DNA of 34,648 nt from Nostoc sp. NMS4 (GCF_017115095.1 NZ_JABXKI010000031.1:1-34648); one strand, 5' to 3'; positions 7,036-15,823 are shown, counted from the first letter of the stretch. The notes: generated from the letters alone by a model not told the origin. Made by a program: numbers and translations.

Positions 7036-9399
7036 TTATTTCAAGAAGTTTCGTATAGCACTACCGCCATACCTACCAACAGCAGGAATTTCCAGGAAGC
7101 TATCTGTAGCTTTGCCCGTACCATCGTTGGTAACGAATTTCTCATTAACTGGATGTCCATTGGGTACGAAAAGTTGCGGATGATCAAAAGGCGCTTTCTC
7201 ATACCTAACTCGGTCATCAGTCAGTCCCTTTAAAAAGGCGACTAATTGCTGTTTTTCTTCTGGTGATAGATTCAGTGGGGGAAGAACTCCAAAGTCACCA
7301 CCTCGATTGTAAAAATCAACCACTTGCTCTAAAGTTGCTTGACCTCCATTGTGGAAGTAGGGGGCAGTGAGTTCAACATTGCGAAGTCCAGGCGCTTTGA
7401 AAGCTCCGTCTGCACTCACAGTTTCACTAGAATTCAAGGGTGGATTGAGGACGGGGGGGTTTTCGCCAAGGAGAAGCTGAAATTTCCCTAACTGAGCCAA
7501 TCGTGCCTCTGAAAGCGGATTATTCTGCACAGGGTCACTACCACCCAAACCGGGGTCGTCCGTTACAGGTCTAACACCGATATTGAAGAAGCCATTGTCT
7601 TCAGCAGGTCTTGCACCGAATGGCACACGTTTAATTCGTCCGTCTTTAGCCACGCTGCTGACTGAAGCAGCTGTTAATTCCGAACCAACGTGACAACCAA
7701 TACACAGAGCCTTGCCCTGGAACAGTTGTTGACCTAGTTGCTGCTGATTAGTTAGGGCTGTGGTGTTTCCTTCTAAGAAGCGATCGAAGGGCGTATCGTT
7801 GGCAATAAGTGTAGACTCGTACAACTGAATTGCCAGCCCAAAGAACAGCGAGAAGTTATACTCCAACAGCGTGTACTCTTTAGTTTGGGAAGAGTTATCA
7901 GCGCTGTTGACAAAAGTCCTTTTACCTTCAGCATCAACTTGGATGAGTTGATTAGACTTCCACCACTCCGGCTTAAAGGCATCTTGAATCAGCTGGTCGT
8001 AGGTTTTATCCTTCAGTCCGGGCAGAGGATATCTACTGTTTGCACCTAAAACGCTGTCTTGTGGATGCACAATCTGTTTGCCTAGTGGTCTGAGGCGAGA
8101 TAACTTTTGCCCCAAGACTCGAGGCAGCTTTGCACCCCTAATTGACAGAACATTTTGCAGCAGTGTGCTGAGAGATTTGTTAATTTGCGGCAATTTAAGA
8201 GTAGGTTCTTTAATTTGCGGAAATTTAAGAGTAGGTTCTTTAATTTGCGGCAATTTAGCAGGAAATTCTTTAACTTGCGGCAAGTTAGCAGTAAGTTCTT
8301 CAACGGAATTGGGTACTGGGTCAACCAGAGTATCAGCAATATTATCTAGATTATCTAGCGGTAATTTGCTGAGAGATTTATTGTTGTCAATTCGCCCGAA
8401 CTTATCACCAATTTCTAGAAAAGTGCGACCATCAGCCGACAACTCGAAGGAACTCAGTGGCGGCCCCAGCGCCTGAGAAGCTAAAGACGAATTATTCAGT
8501 CTGATTTTGACAAATTGCAGCTGATTTGGCTTTTCTGCTTTTACTACAGAGGCGTTAGGATCTCTTAAACCGAAGGGATTCACCCCATTAAAGATGTTCT
8601 GCGCCCTTCCATCCCAAAAGTTGCGGAAGTTGAATGCTGAATTAATCACGGTCGGGGTGTTACGCGCCTGTACGCGGCGCACATTTGTACCTCCCACGTT
8701 AAACACCGGATCTGGCTCTGTTTTTACTTCGTCTTCCGCGCTACCAGGTACGACATTAACAAACTTAGTATTAGAGACACCCTGAGAGGAACTGACATCA
8801 TTTCGGTCAGATACAACGGTATTAGGATTATTCGGGTCTGACAGCTTGTGGAAAGGAAAATCTCCCGGTTTCAGTTGGTAGTTTGGCGCACCACCTATAT
8901 TAAAAACTGTATCGGGATTCACAGTACCATTAGCGTTAATCCGCAAAAGCCCAGGAGAAACCTGATTTTTGGATCTATTGTCGGCTCCAGCATGGAAGTG
9001 ACAACTAGCACAGGAGGTCTGTCCGTCGCTCCCAACCTGCATATCCCAAAAAAGAGTCTTTCCTAACTTGATTGCAGCTGTTTTGTCTTTTACGAAGTCC
9101 CCAAGATTGTTAGGTTCTGGAACCGATACGCTCTTGAGCGAAATTAGGGACGGGGCTGTAACCCCTACTGACACAGTATTTCCGGCTATTACTGCTACCA
9201 CAATAATGGCAGCAATTGTTATAGTCCTTGAAAATCTCGATCTCAAGTAGTTAGGCTTGCCATATCTGAATTTCCACTCTTGCCGCTTTATTTTTGTCAC
9301 TAAAGATTTGAGCAAAAATCGACCTCTTGAGGTCAGTAGAAAGCAACTTGATAAGGTAGTGGTAAAGATTACTAAGCTGATTATGGGTATAATCCCCAT
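7036..9399 (-). CDS. Large di-haem cytochrome c peroxidase/MauG-family protein
   Basis: A 787-residue protein with N-terminal hydrophobic segments (about 3-23 and 59-80) that suggest membrane anchoring with the rest outside. It has two c-type haem motifs, C130-A-S-C133-H134 and C566-I-G-C569-H570, each starting one half of a di-haem peroxidase fold, and ends with the family-type stretch LTAPYFHNGG. Members reduce peroxide or oxidise partner proteins. It is far longer than the usual 330-450 residues because of additional sequence between the haem domains, including a linker with four decapeptide repeats (about 373-412). The gene is single, with about 280 bases of upstream DNA shared with the divergent EamA gene. 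Confidence 0.85.
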   Translation of the reverse strand: MGIIPIISLVIFTTTLSSCFLLTSRGRFLLKSLVTKIKRQEWKFRYGKPNYLRSRFSRTITIAAIIVVAVIAGNTVSVGVTAPSLISLKSVSVPEPNNLGDFVKDKTAAIKLGKTLFWDMQVGSDGQTSCASCHFHAGADNRSKNQVSPGLLRINANGTVNPDTVFNIGGAPNYQLKPGDFPFHKLSDPNNPNTVVSDRNDVSSSQGVSNTKFVNVVPGSAEDEVKTEPDPVFNVGGTNVRRVQARNTPTVINSAFNFRNFWDGRAQNIFNGVNPFGLRDPNASVVKAEKPNQLQFVKIRLNNSSLASQALGPPLSSFELSADGRTFLEIGDKFGRIDNNKSLSKLPLDNLDNIADTLVDPVPNSVEELTANLPQVKEFPAKLPQIKEPTLKFPQIKEPTLKLPQINKSLSTLLQNVLSIRGAKLPRVLGQKLSRLRPLGKQIVHPQDSVLGANSRYPLPGLKDKTYDQLIQDAFKPEWWKSNQLIQVDAEGKRTFVNSADNSSQTKEYTLLEYNFSLFFGLAIQLYESTLIANDTPFDRFLEGNTTALTNQQQLGQQLFQGKALCIGCHVGSELTAASVSSVAKDGRIKRVPFGARPAEDNGFFNIGVRPVTDDPGLGGSDPVQNNPLSEARLAQLGKFQLLLGENPPVLNPPLNSSETVSADGAFKAPGLRNVELTAPYFHNGGQATLEQVVDFYNRGGDFGVLPPLNLSPEEKQQLVAFLKGLTDDRVRYEKAPFDHPQLFVPNGHPVNEKFVTNDGTGKATDSFLEIPAVGRYGGSAIRNFLK
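8181..8300 (-). repeat. Four 30-bp tandem repeats inside the peroxidase gene
   Basis: Four consecutive 30-base units, each beginning TAATTTGCGG or TAACTTGCGG and ending near TTCTT, are visible on the plus strand. Because 30 is a multiple of three they encode decapeptides of the type LPQIKEPTLK in the linker between the haem domains. The two units covering 8181-8240 are nearly identical and the others are more diverged, which suggests recent duplication. Confidence 0.9.
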
Positions 9400-9477
9400 A
9401 GTTGTTTTCTAAAGTAACACCGAGATAAAGTATACATTTACAAGGAAGTTTTAAATTTAATATTCATGTAAAATGAA

Positions 9478-9501
9478 CACGTAAATTACAAATTTTACGT
9501 G
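9478..9501. promoter_or_regulatory. Inverted repeat in the divergent promoter region
   Basis: CACGTAAATT and AATTTTACGTG form an interrupted inverted repeat (8-bp arms CACGTAAA/TTTACGTG). It sits about 80 bases upstream of the peroxidase start and about 180 upstream of the EamA start. It could be an operator for a dimeric regulator; no regulator is identified. Confidence 0.35.
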
Positions 9502-9654
9502 AACATAAAAAATACCCTCTTAGGGCTACGAATAATAAATTGAGTTTGGTTAAATGATTATTTTATATTGAATTTGCATTGACTAAGCTACTAATATTTA
9601 TTCTCAACAAGAGTTTGATAAAATCAGTTAGGTATATCTTAAACTTATTATCAG

Positions 9655-9671
9655 TCCTACTTTGTGTAGGA
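9655..9671 (+). promoter_or_regulatory. Hairpin covering the EamA ribosome binding site
   Basis: TCCTAC (9655-9660) pairs with GTAGGA (9666-9671). The right arm contains the AGGA Shine-Dalgarno, seven bases before the ATG at 9679. In the transcript the stem would hide the ribosome binding site. Confidence 0.45.
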
Positions 9672-9678
9672 TATTTAA

Positions 9679-10602
9679 ATGTTACTACATCAAAGTTCTG
9701 GTCGGTGGCGCTTAGGGCTAGCGTTATCGTTATTGACAGTCTCCTTGTGGGGAATTTTACCTATTGCTCTTGCAATAAGTCTACAAGTGCTTGATATCTA
9801 TACCATAATTTGGTTTCGCTTTTTAGTATCATTTATACTGCTTGCTGTGTATTTAGGGATACGCGGTAAATTACCAAAATTAGAACAACTACGCTTTGCT
9901 TCTGGAAAATTATTAGCGATCGCTACAATATTCTTAGGGATTAATTACTTTTTATTTACTCAAGGTTTAGTACTAACATCACCTGCTAACGCTCAAGTTC
10001 TGATTCAATTATCTTCCCTTTTATTAGGTTTAGGAGGGTTAGTAGTTTTTAAAGAACGTTATCGGCTGTCTGAGTGGATTGGTGTTAGTGTAATGATTTG
10101 CGGTTATTTTTTGTTTTTTCACGAACAACTAACAAATTTAATTACAGCGCATAGCACATATATACTAGGTAGTGTTGTGATTGCGCTAGCAGCAACGGCT
10201 TGGGCTATTTATGCTTTGGCACAAAAGCAGTTATTACAATCTTTATCTTCCACCAGTATCATGTTGATAATTTATGGAGGCTGTGCTTTATTATTCACTC
10301 CTCTAGCCAAAATAAAATCACTTTTTATACTTGATGCTTTCCATTTAGGAATATTGATTTTTTGTGCCTTGAATACTTTAATCGCTTACGGTGCTTTTGC
10401 CGAATCATTACAACATTGGGAAGCATCACGAGTAAGCGCAGTATTAGCTCTTGCTCCCATTGTGACATTAATATCAGTCGCAGTTGTATCAGTTATTGCA
10501 CCTGATTGGACACTATCGGAAAACTTCACTTTCATCGCAATATTCGGAGCGGGTTTAGTAGTCACAGGTTCAGTAGCGATCGCCTTGGGAAAAGCTAATT
10601 AA
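9679..10602 (+). CDS. EamA/DMT-superfamily membrane transporter
   Basis: A 307-residue protein with about ten membrane helices arranged as two EamA repeats (about 15-140 and 155-300). Characteristic stretches are SLWGILPIA near the start, TSPANAQVLIQLSSLLLGLGG closing the first repeat, and a second-repeat segment EASRVSAVLALAPIVTL. Such carriers usually export metabolites or amino acids; the substrate is unknown. The ATG at 9679 has a good AGGA at 9668-9671. It is monocistronic, divergent from the peroxidase gene, and followed by a small hairpin. Confidence 0.88.
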   Translation: MLLHQSSGRWRLGLALSLLTVSLWGILPIALAISLQVLDIYTIIWFRFLVSFILLAVYLGIRGKLPKLEQLRFASGKLLAIATIFLGINYFLFTQGLVLTSPANAQVLIQLSSLLLGLGGLVVFKERYRLSEWIGVSVMICGYFLFFHEQLTNLITAHSTYILGSVVIALAATAWAIYALAQKQLLQSLSSTSIMLIIYGGCALLFTPLAKIKSLFILDAFHLGILIFCALNTLIAYGAFAESLQHWEASRVSAVLALAPIVTLISVAVVSVIAPDWTLSENFTFIAIFGAGLVVTGSVAIALGKAN

Positions 10603-10625
10603 TTGTAATATTTTTCAGGATTTTT

Positions 10626-10644
10626 ACTAGATTTTTCATCTAGT
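10626..10644 (+). terminator. Small hairpin after the EamA gene
   Basis: ACTAGAT-TTTTC-ATCTAGT forms a perfect 7-bp stem starting 24 bases after the EamA stop. It is AT-rich and without a strong T tract, so termination is only plausible. Confidence 0.4.
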
Positions 10645-11103
10645 GAATTTGTGCAATATTCAAAGCTACAACATAAATACTGAGGCGGACTATTTTTTAT
10701 TTGTTATGATTTAATAGTGAAGGCAAACTACTGAAGTTAGGCGGATACTTTACCGATCTGCGTAACTCTTTAGTATTTGATTGTTGACTTTATAGCCGAA
10801 ATATCTTTGAACAAGAATTCAGAATTCAGGAGTCAGAATATATTACTAGGGGATTGGGAATCACTACTTTTCTAAAACTACCCAATCCAGGATTTAGTAG
10901 GAATTTAAAACCGATCATGACCCATCATTTTAAGCAAGCTACATTCGCAGTTCATACATAATTCATCCTGATTTATAACTCCTAACTCCTAAATTCTGTT
11001 TTGAGAAAATTGAGGCTAATAACTTTAAGTAAACCAAGCAGGGCGACAGAATAACTACCAAAGCCAACACCTGATAAAACCAGACCACCGAAATAGTTGA
11101 GCG
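10645..11103. other. Non-coding region with dispersed repeat fragments
   Basis: About 460 bases without a convincing gene. Positions 10815-10842 carry the dispersed GAATTCAGGAGTCAGAAT-type repeat. Positions 10977-10993 carry a reverse copy of the GGAGTTA heptamer. The right end should contain the promoter of the DUF1400 hydrolase gene. Confidence 0.6.
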
Positions 11104-12813
11104 ATGAATAGTTTGTTTGGTAATTGGGCCAGCACCCTAAGAAAAAATTCCTTATTGCTGGTTCTTTCAATGGTGCTGCCAACATTTGGAATTAGTAATT
11201 CTGTCTTGGCAGCAGAGCGGATTTATGCATCTTATTCAGCTTTAGAGCTTTCCATTTCAGTCAGCACTTTAGAGAACTACGCCAAAACAGGTATAATTAA
11301 CGAAGACTTAGCAGCCTATCAGCAATATCTGCCTCTAGAACAGCTTCAAGAATTGCGGCGGATTTTACTTAATCGGGTGAAAGTTAGTCCGGTAATAGTT
11401 TCGCAACTTCTCTACACACCGCAAGGAGAATTTTTGCTGCATCGGTTGGCGCAAGTGATTAAAACCAGTCAAGCAGAACCAGGATTTGGTGCTTTGCGTT
11501 CGGCGCTAATTTCAGCCTCTGGTGAATCGGGAGGCTTGACACTTTTAAATGTGTTGCGTAAATATCCCAGCAGCAGCATTCGCCTTGATGTCGCCGAGAC
11601 TTTGGAAATAGCTACAGAATTAGAGGAACTTGTTAATCAAACCCATCGAGCGATCGCAGCTGTTTCCGAAAAGTCTAAAATAGAAGCTGAGAGCATTTCC
11701 CAACCAAATTTATCACAATTGCCCGATTTAAAGGTTCCGGGAAAATTTAAGTCGCAAAAATACATCCTGAAGTTTTTCGACTCAACCCGCAATCGGCTTT
11801 TATTGACTGATGTTTACATTCCCAATGTCCAGAATCCTGCACCGGTAATTGTAATTTCTCACGGCTTGGGTTTAGACAGCAGTAACTTTCAATATTTAGC
11901 CACTCATTTAGCTTCTTACGGATTTGCTGTCGTTGTTCCCAATCACCCTGGTAGTGATGCGAAACAATTGCGTTCTCTGCTAAATGGACGCGCCATTGAA
12001 GTAGCAGAACCAAGTGAATTTCAAGACCGACCAATGGACATAACATATATACTGAATCAATTGCAAAAAGGTAATCAATCTGATTCACGGTTTAAAGGTC
12101 GCCTAAATCTGCAACAAGTTGGAGTATTTGGTCAATCTTTGGGAGGCTACACAGCCTTAGCCTTGGCAGGTGCTAAAATTAACTTTGAGCAGCTAAAACA
12201 AGACTGTCAACCAGCAGCACTACAAAAAACCTGGAATATGTCTTTACTGCTCCAGTGTCGCGCTTTAGAATTGAGCATCAGCAAATCTGGCAAGTATTAT
12301 AACTTGCGGGATGAGAGAGTCAAAGCTGCGATCGCAGTCAATCCCATTACTAGTTCGATTTTCGGCAAAGCTGGTTTAAGTCAAATTAAAACTCCAGTGA
12401 TGATTGTCAGCAGTAGTGATGATACAGTTGCGCCAGCTTTATCGGAGCAAATTTTACCTTTTTCCTGGTTGGCGAATTCCCAAAAGTATCTCGCCATGCT
12501 TGTTGGTGGTACACACTTTTCTACCATTGGCAATGCAAACCCTGCAAATCAACAAGTAGCATTACCTGCGGATATGATTGGTGATGCTTCTCAAGCGCGG
12601 CGTTACATGAATGTTTTAAGTTTACCTTTCTTTCAAACATACATTGCTGGAAAGCCGCAATACACACCCTACCTGAACGCCGCCTACACTCAAAGCATTT
12701 CTAGTAAGTCTCTTGGTTTGAGTCTCGTCAAGTCATTGAATACAACCGAATTAGTACAATTATTGGATATAAAAGGAGCCAAACTCGTAAAAAAAAAGTT
12801 CCCAACACCATAG
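11104..12813 (+). CDS. Exported alpha/beta hydrolase with N-terminal DUF1400 domain
   Basis: A 569-residue protein. A signal peptide (about 1-37, ending VLAAE) is followed by a DUF1400 domain (about 38-165), a helical domain found mainly in cyanobacteria. An alpha/beta hydrolase fold then carries ISHGLG (oxyanion region, 251-256), GQSLGG (nucleophile S345), SSSDDT (acid D439 or D440) and GGTHF (H471). Length and domain order fit the cyanobacterial dienelactone-hydrolase/lipase-like family. The fold predicts an esterase, lipase or acylhydrolase activity outside the cytoplasm; the substrate is unknown. The ATG start gives a complete signal peptide. It is monocistronic and ends at a 26-bp palindrome. 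Confidence 0.9.
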   Translation: MNSLFGNWASTLRKNSLLLVLSMVLPTFGISNSVLAAERIYASYSALELSISVSTLENYAKTGIINEDLAAYQQYLPLEQLQELRRILLNRVKVSPVIVSQLLYTPQGEFLLHRLAQVIKTSQAEPGFGALRSALISASGESGGLTLLNVLRKYPSSSIRLDVAETLEIATELEELVNQTHRAIAAVSEKSKIEAESISQPNLSQLPDLKVPGKFKSQKYILKFFDSTRNRLLLTDVYIPNVQNPAPVIVISHGLGLDSSNFQYLATHLASYGFAVVVPNHPGSDAKQLRSLLNGRAIEVAEPSEFQDRPMDITYILNQLQKGNQSDSRFKGRLNLQQVGVFGQSLGGYTALALAGAKINFEQLKQDCQPAALQKTWNMSLLLQCRALELSISKSGKYYNLRDERVKAAIAVNPITSSIFGKAGLSQIKTPVMIVSSSDDTVAPALSEQILPFSWLANSQKYLAMLVGGTHFSTIGNANPANQQVALPADMIGDASQARRYMNVLSLPFFQTYIAGKPQYTPYLNAAYTQSISSKSLGLSLVKSLNTTELVQLLDIKGAKLVKKKFPTP

Positions 12814-12882
12814 TCAGCTTCGGATTTTGGATGTTGGATATTGGTGTTGCATTGCTGCATGTAATGATTTTTATTTGATTTG

Positions 12883-12908
12883 TACAGACGTAATTAATTA
12901 CGTCTGTA
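12883..12908. terminator. Perfect 26-bp palindrome between convergent genes
   Basis: TACAGACGTAATT is followed directly by its exact reverse complement. It lies between the end of the DUF1400 hydrolase gene and the end of mazF and probably serves as a terminator for both directions. AT-rich sequence follows on both sides but no long T tract. Confidence 0.6.
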
Positions 12909-12924
12909 AAATTTATTTACGTGT

Positions 12925-13368
12925 TTATAAAATTAAAGGCTCAATTTTTGCTTGGACTTCTTCAATTAGCTCTTGTTCAACTTTCTCTACAAACAAAACC
13001 TTTCTAACTTTCCAATCAAGCGATTTGATCTGATCGGCTAGCACCACGCCACTAGTTATCATCCCGTCAGGAAGCGGAACTTCAAGGTTAAGACCTTTTT
13101 TTTGATTAGTAATTGGACAAATTAGAACTATAGAAGCCATTCGATTGTATTTTAATGGCGACATAACTAAAAAAGGACGATAGCCCATCTGCTCACGCCC
13201 TTGAGGTTTTAGTTCAGCATTAAGCGTTTCAGCAATATCTTCAAATGACATTCCTGATGTTTTCAGGGCTAATACACGTCGGATCGAATCAGCCGTAATT
13301 TGCTTTGCTGTTTTGCAGTCTAACTTGACAATATCACCCCTATCTGGAATGTATGGTTGAACTACCAA
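12925..13368 (-). CDS. mazF: MazF/PemK-family toxin with an unusual internal insertion
   Basis: An mRNA-cleaving toxin of a type II toxin-antitoxin pair. Family motifs are YIPDRGDIVKLD at the start, GYRPFLVMSPLKYN, CPITNQKKG, GVVLADQIKSLDW and a helical C-terminus. It has 147 residues against about 111 for E. coli MazF. The extra ~36 residues fall between the first strand and the GREQ/GYRP strand, where a short loop is usual. The inserted part is helical-looking and contains SGMSFEDIAETLN, resembling a helix-turn-helix. It follows mazE with a 7-base overlap and is expected to be co-transcribed and autoregulated. Confidence 0.88.
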   Translation of the reverse strand: MVVQPYIPDRGDIVKLDCKTAKQITADSIRRVLALKTSGMSFEDIAETLNAELKPQGREQMGYRPFLVMSPLKYNRMASIVLICPITNQKKGLNLEVPLPDGMITSGVVLADQIKSLDWKVRKVLFVEKVEQELIEEVQAKIEPLIL

Positions 13369-13604
13369 ACTTCATTCCCCACAGCAGATCCAGTATCTAT
13401 TTCAGAATGGAAATTATCTGGAGTCATACCTTCCAATAATTCATCAAGCGTATATTTTTTTCGCTGCTGCGGCGTAATTACAATACTATTCCCTGAGACA
13501 CTGAAAGTTATGTCTGTCCCCTCTTTGACATTAACTTGTTCAGCCAAAGCTTTCGGAAGTCGAATAGCTAGGCTGTTTCCCCACTTAGCAACAACTGTAC
13601 TCAT
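13362..13604 (-). CDS. mazE: MazE/AbrB-family antitoxin
   Basis: An 80-residue protein with an N-terminal SpoVT/AbrB-type swapped-hairpin domain (VAKWGNSLAIRLPKALAEQ, then VKEGTDITFSVSGNSIVI) that binds DNA. A flexible C-terminal tail (about 50-80) normally wraps around the toxin. Its stop overlaps the mazF start by 7 bases, the classical antitoxin-first order. A 19-bp palindrome at 13719-13737, about 115 bases upstream, is a possible operator. The ATG at 13604 gives the standard AbrB start MSTVVAKWGNS. Confidence 0.92.
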   Translation of the reverse strand: MSTVVAKWGNSLAIRLPKALAEQVNVKEGTDITFSVSGNSIVITPQQRKKYTLDELLEGMTPDNFHSEIDTGSAVGNEVW

Positions 13605-13718
13605 AGCTACCTCAAAATAAATGCTTTCTTAGAGAATTTCACACCCAAACACAAAACTTTCGGAGCTTGACGCGCCTATTTTGGACTATTGTACGTATCT
13701 ACTTTGAATATACCATAA

Positions 13719-13737
13719 TTTGTAAGTGACTTACAAA
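13719..13737. promoter_or_regulatory. 19-bp palindrome upstream of mazEF
   Basis: TTTGTAAGT-G-ACTTACAAA is a perfect inverted repeat with 9-base arms. It lies upstream of mazE and downstream of the restriction endonuclease gene. It may be an operator for MazE/MazF or another regulator, or a weak terminator for the restriction operon. No T tract favours termination. Confidence 0.4.
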
Positions 13738-13866
13738 AAACCACAAACAAGCACTGGGAAGTAAAGCCGAGGGGAGGAGACTAGGTTTCTATTTATTCGC
13801 CTTCTAGCCACAACTGCACAACAATATTAGGCAGTATTAGCATTACCCCCCTTCTTAAATTAATAA

Positions 13867-14673
13867 TTAGGGATTTAAAAGTGATATCAAAATCTTATTT
13901 ATTTCTTCTTTTATAAAACTTGAATTATTTCTAAAAAAATCCTCAAGCGAGTAATTTAAAATTTGCTCACAAAACGCATAACTACTGATTGTTGGATCAT
14001 CATTCAAAATTCCAACTAAAACTAATAATTGAGCGGCTTTATATCTTTTTAAAACTGTGGCATTAATCTGACAAGATAATACCATCATTACTGGAAGTAA
14101 ATTCTCATTATAAGCTCTAATCGCATTTAAAAGGTCTGCATTTTGCCTTTTTGAATCTGCGCTTTTATATCCTTGACGTATTTCAAATGCAGCACCAACT
14201 AAAGTTTTAGAACGATTTTTATCAAGCCCCAGTTTGATTGATGATAATTTTAGCCATTCATTTATCTTATCTCGATAATGGCTATTTTTTATATCATCTA
14301 CAGAAATTTTGGCATCGAGTGTTAATTTAGCAATGGAACCGTCATTTTGTGTAATTTCGTATCCCCAGATTACTTGTTTAGTATTTAGATTTAATTGATC
14401 TGAAATGATTTTACGAATAAGTCTTTCACAACCAATACCTAGCTGTCTATAAACAGAAGTTATTCCACCGGCTGCTTTATGTGCAGCGTACATTAAATCA
14501 GAATCAAATCCTATCCAGTGATATAAAGGATCTGAAGCATATAAGTTTTTAAATTCTAGTAATGGTGTTCCATCTTTATTGGATGTGCCAAACTTAGGTG
14601 TATATCCTGAGCATAGTTTAATTGGATCTAACAGAATATCTAAGTATTTTTTATTTTGTTCATTAACTAGCAT
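13867..14673 (-). CDS. Probable type II restriction endonuclease
   Basis: A 268-residue protein overlapping the end of the cytosine methyltransferase gene by 11 bases, the usual layout of a type II restriction-modification system. Possible PD-(D/E)xK elements are LTLDAKIS (D120, K122) and FEIRQGYKSADSKRQNAD (E164 onward); which carries the active site cannot be settled by eye. The specific enzyme family and target site are not recognised. The gene is visibly AT-rich, which fits horizontal acquisition. The assignment rests mainly on position beside the methyltransferase. Confidence 0.75.
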   Translation of the reverse strand: MLVNEQNKKYLDILLDPIKLCSGYTPKFGTSNKDGTPLLEFKNLYASDPLYHWIGFDSDLMYAAHKAAGGITSVYRQLGIGCERLIRKIISDQLNLNTKQVIWGYEITQNDGSIAKLTLDAKISVDDIKNSHYRDKINEWLKLSSIKLGLDKNRSKTLVGAAFEIRQGYKSADSKRQNADLLNAIRAYNENLLPVMMVLSCQINATVLKRYKAAQLLVLVGILNDDPTISSYAFCEQILNYSLEDFFRNNSSFIKEEINKILISLLNP

Positions 14674-15823
14674 GAGCTTTTATAACAGAAAGATCGTTTT
14701 TGAGAAATTCATAAATCTGTTTAGCTATTAAATGTCCAATTATTGGTGGAACAGCATTTCCTATTTCAATTATATTTTGACTTGCTGAATGCGGAAATAC
14801 AAACTCATCAGGAAATGATTGAAGCCTTGCACATTCTCTAACTGTTAATCGGCGGTCTAAAGAATAATGAAAGTGAACCCTTGCTTTTGTATTTGCCCTT
14901 ACTGTATAGGCAATTTCTCCCTGTTTGGATTTTTGATCCCCTTGACCTGCTCCTTTTGTAGCTTTTGTAGCGACAAAATATTGGCTTTGGTTTGATATGC
15001 TTTCATCATCAATTTCTACGAGGTCTTTGATAGCTTCATCAATTGAAACATACTGAAAAAATAATTCTGGAGTAGGAGGCTTGGGAAATGATTTAATATC
15101 AGATCTAACACCAACTAAAAATAATCTCGTTCGACTTTGAGGCAATCCAAAATCTGGACAATAAATCTTCCAGACCTTAAAAATGTAGCCAACTGATTCA
15201 AATTCTTTGAGGATGTGGTTTAAAAAAAATCCATTTTCTAATTTTTCTAAAAAAGGTACATTCTCTCCTACTACAATTTCCGGTTTATGTATATTCATAT
15301 AATCTTTCATTACAGTATATAATTCACCTCTAGTCCCTTGAAATCCTTTTTTGTGTCCAGATGACGAAAAATCTTGGCAGGGAAATCCTCCCAGAAGAAT
15401 ATTTGCGGGGGGTAATGAGCCTATATCTACATTCGTAAGATCTACTGTAGTTACATCATTTGAAAGATTTAGAGCATAAGTTTGAGTAGCTTTTTCGTCA
15501 ATATCGTAGGCGTGTACAATTTTATATGGGAGAGCTTCATATTTTTTATTGAGAAAACTAAAACCTCCTAAAAAACCCAGATCAAGCCCACCGCATCCAG
15601 AAAATAATGATATGGCGTTTATATAACCTTTAGTTTTATATCCTTCAATCAGTGTAGGATTAATATAATTTTTTATATTTGGATTGACTTTAAACCCATA
15701 TTGAAAAATCGGTTTTCTTTTTAAGGCTTTTCTTTTTGGCAATCCAGATTTGGGGCGCATATAACTGTAAATATTACTCTGTGATTTTATTGCATAATAC
15801 AATATCTCTCTCATCGCCCCCAA
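14663..15823 (-). CDS. DNA (cytosine-5) methyltransferase of a type II R-M system
   Basis: A 386-residue C5-cytosine methyltransferase. Motifs in order are SLFSGCGGLDLGF (motif I, about 72-84), GGFPCQDFS (motif IV, catalytic C149), GENV (motif VI, 186-189), QSRTRLFLVG (motif VIII, 229-238), then RECARLQSFPDEF (motif IX) and EIGNAVPP (motif X). The region between VIII and IX is the target recognition domain. A basic N-terminal extension of about 65 residues precedes motif I and is not explained. The start is ATG 15823 or the in-frame ATG three codons later. It protects host DNA from the linked endonuclease. Confidence 0.95.
   Translation of the reverse strand: MGAMREILYYAIKSQSNIYSYMRPKSGLPKRKALKRKPIFQYGFKVNPNIKNYINPTLIEGYKTKGYINAISLFSGCGGLDLGFLGGFSFLNKKYEALPYKIVHAYDIDEKATQTYALNLSNDVTTVDLTNVDIGSLPPANILLGGFPCQDFSSSGHKKGFQGTRGELYTVMKDYMNIHKPEIVVGENVPFLEKLENGFFLNHILKEFESVGYIFKVWKIYCPDFGLPQSRTRLFLVGVRSDIKSFPKPPTPELFFQYVSIDEAIKDLVEIDDESISNQSQYFVATKATKGAGQGDQKSKQGEIAYTVRANTKARVHFHYSLDRRLTVRECARLQSFPDEFVFPHSASQNIIEIGNAVPPIIGHLIAKQIYEFLKNDLSVIKAHAS

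Noticed and set aside
8078..8476. Plus-strand 132-codon frame with repeated LICGNLRVGS units
   Set aside because: The repeats are the opposite-strand reading of the peroxidase linker repeats; the frame has no independent support.
10982..11185. Minus-strand frame with a hydrophobic, protein-like sequence (FGGLVLSGVGFGSYSVALLGLL)
   Set aside because: Its first third overlaps the well-supported signal peptide of the DUF1400 hydrolase in the opposite direction, and no family was recognised; at most a gene remnant.
12925..15823. Lack of HIP1 (GCGATCGC) sites as proof of foreign origin
   Set aside because: No site was seen between about 12328 and 15901, but a similar gap exists at about 6.7-9.9 kb in ordinary genes, so the absence is not diagnostic.
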